The position numbers and the translations under genes are program-made. From the NCBI RefSeq assembly GCF_015074785.1, contig NZ_CP042464.1:310001-374000 (forward strand): a stretch of 64,000 bases of DNA. Direction: 5' to 3'. Positions 63,099 through 64,000 of this stretch are shown here, one piece after another (the first letter of the stretch is position 1; each line of letters opens with the position of its first letter). Source of the DNA: Segatella copri. GTDB lineage: Bacteria; Bacteroidota; Bacteroidia; Bacteroidales; Bacteroidaceae. A model generated the notes under the pieces. That model saw only the letters and a list, made by a program, of their open reading frames with translations. It did not search any database and was not told the DNA's origin.

Positions 63099-64000
63099 AT
63101 GAAGAAGATATTTATTTTATTGATGATGGCATTGGCTACATGCAATATCTCAGCGAAGTCAAACTTTGTGCAGGTAAAGGACGGACATTTCGTTCGTGAT
63201 GGTAAACCTTATTATTATGTAGGTACCAATTTCTGGTATGGTGCAATCCTCGGTTCAGAAGGACAGGGTGGCAACCGTGAGCGTCTCTGTAGGGAACTCG
63301 ATAAGATGAAGGAGATGGGCATTGATAATCTCCGCATCCTGGTGGGCTCTGATGGAAAGCGAGGAGTGAAGACCAAAGTTGAGCCGACGCTGCAGGAAGC
63401 TCCGGGCGTTTATAACGATACGATTCTTGCAGGTCTTGACTATCTTCTGATGGAGATGGGCAAACGCAAGATGCTGGCCGTGCTCTACCTGAACAATTCC
63501 TGGGAATGGAGTGGCGGTTATGGCTATTACCTGGAGCAGGCTGGTTTGGGTCAGGCTCCCCGTCCTAACGAAGATGGATATCCTGCCTTCATGAACTTCG
63601 TCGCCAAATATGCATCCTGCGAAAAGGCGCATCAGCTTTTCTATGATTATGTGAAATTCATACTTACGAGAACCAACAGATATACAAAGAAGAAGTATAA
63701 GGATGACCCGGCCATCATGTCATGGCAGATAGGTAATGAGCCTCGTGCTTTCAGCAAAGAGCAGTTGCCTGCTTTCGAAAAGTGGCTGGGTGAAGCGAGC
63801 AAGCTGATCCGTTCGCTCGATAAGAATCATCTGATTTCTATCGGTAGCGAAGGTAAATGGGGATGTGAAGGAGAACTGAACTGTTGGGAACGGATCTGTG
63901 CCGACAAGAATGTGGATTATTGCAACATTCATCTTTGGCCATACAACTGGAGTTGGGCTAGAAAAGACCATTTGCAGGAAGATTTGGGAATCTCCTGCCA
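63099..64000 (+). CDS. GH5_7-like endo-beta-mannanase (truncated by window edge)
   Basis: The first 300 residues are present; the frame is open at the right edge. The signal peptide covers about residues 1-19. The GH5_7-type features Y-V-G-T-N-F-W-Y-G-A, L-R-I-L-V-G-S-D-G, L-Y-L-N-N-S-W-E-W-S-G-G-Y and the acid/base Glu214 in W-Q-I-G-N-E-P-R match bacterial beta-1,4-mannanases. The nucleophile lies beyond the window. It suggests that the locus targets beta-mannan, perhaps glucomannan given the GH5 endo-glucanase-like partners. Confidence 0.88.
   Translation, partial: MKKIFILLMMALATCNISAKSNFVQVKDGHFVRDGKPYYYVGTNFWYGAILGSEGQGGNRERLCRELDKMKEMGIDNLRILVGSDGKRGVKTKVEPTLQEAPGVYNDTILAGLDYLLMEMGKRKMLAVLYLNNSWEWSGGYGYYLEQAGLGQAPRPNEDGYPAFMNFVAKYASCEKAHQLFYDYVKFILTRTNRYTKKKYKDDPAIMSWQIGNEPRAFSKEQLPAFEKWLGEASKLIRSLDKNHLISIGSEGKWGCEGELNCWERICADKNVDYCNIHLWPYNWSWARKDHLQEDLGISC

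Overview
The window looks like a chromosomal segment of a gut or oral Bacteroidales bacterium, most likely Prevotella/Segatella (P. copri-like). I infer this from the SusC/SusD polysaccharide locus, Bacteroidota-type promoters (TAnnTTTG boxes ahead of many genes), lipoproteins with Ser-Asp-Asp signals after the lipid cysteine, a FeoA-FeoB fusion, and several Bacteroidota-restricted families. No rRNA or tRNA gene and no CRISPR array was seen.

Layout. 1-0.9 kb: the end of an MFS transporter broken by an in-frame TGA, then a degenerate 22-bp repeat array. 0.9-9 kb, minus strand: feoAB, secA, a small exported protein and a DUF4105 protein. 9-14.7 kb, plus strand: outer-membrane protein, LptC, CNNM/CorC protein and a PpiD-like chaperone. 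14.8-18.8 kb, minus strand: HAD phosphatase, a Wzc-type tyrosine kinase with a Tyr-Gly tail, and RfbA. 19-22.7 kb, plus strand: a protein of unknown function, a coiled-coil protein, ZapA, RNase Y and a TtcA-like enzyme. 22.7-26.1 kb: a dispersed hairpin repeat, a transglutaminase-like protein, a broken and an intact Rpn-type nuclease, and a Crp/Fnr regulator.

24-31.2 kb is a redox and nitrosative-stress block. It holds hcp-ytfE behind a Crp/Fnr-like dyad, trxA, and an operon of C_GCAxxG protein, ferredoxin, NapH-like Fe-S membrane protein and OxyR. trxA and the oxyR operon carry matching OxyR-like boxes at identical spacing from their promoters.

31.5-40.2 kb is a minus-strand iron or electron-transfer operon: porin, imelysin, two di-heme oxidoreductases and the cytochrome c maturation fusion CcsBA. 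It has a structured leader RNA. It diverges from a gene for a DUF542-hemerythrin-LuxR fusion regulator. The same 15-bp sequence sits 19 bp upstream of both -7 boxes, so one factor probably controls both directions. This is the most interesting part of the window.

41.4-48.9 kb: a second LuxR-type regulator, a phospholipase D protein, KdsD and KdsA (Kdo synthesis), an MscS-like channel and a BadF-type kinase. 48.9-64 kb is a beta-glucan/beta-mannan utilization locus: SusC, SusD, two surface lipoproteins and three GH5 enzymes, the last cut by the window edge. A complete IS982-family element with a 7-bp target duplication sits between the susC promoter and susC.
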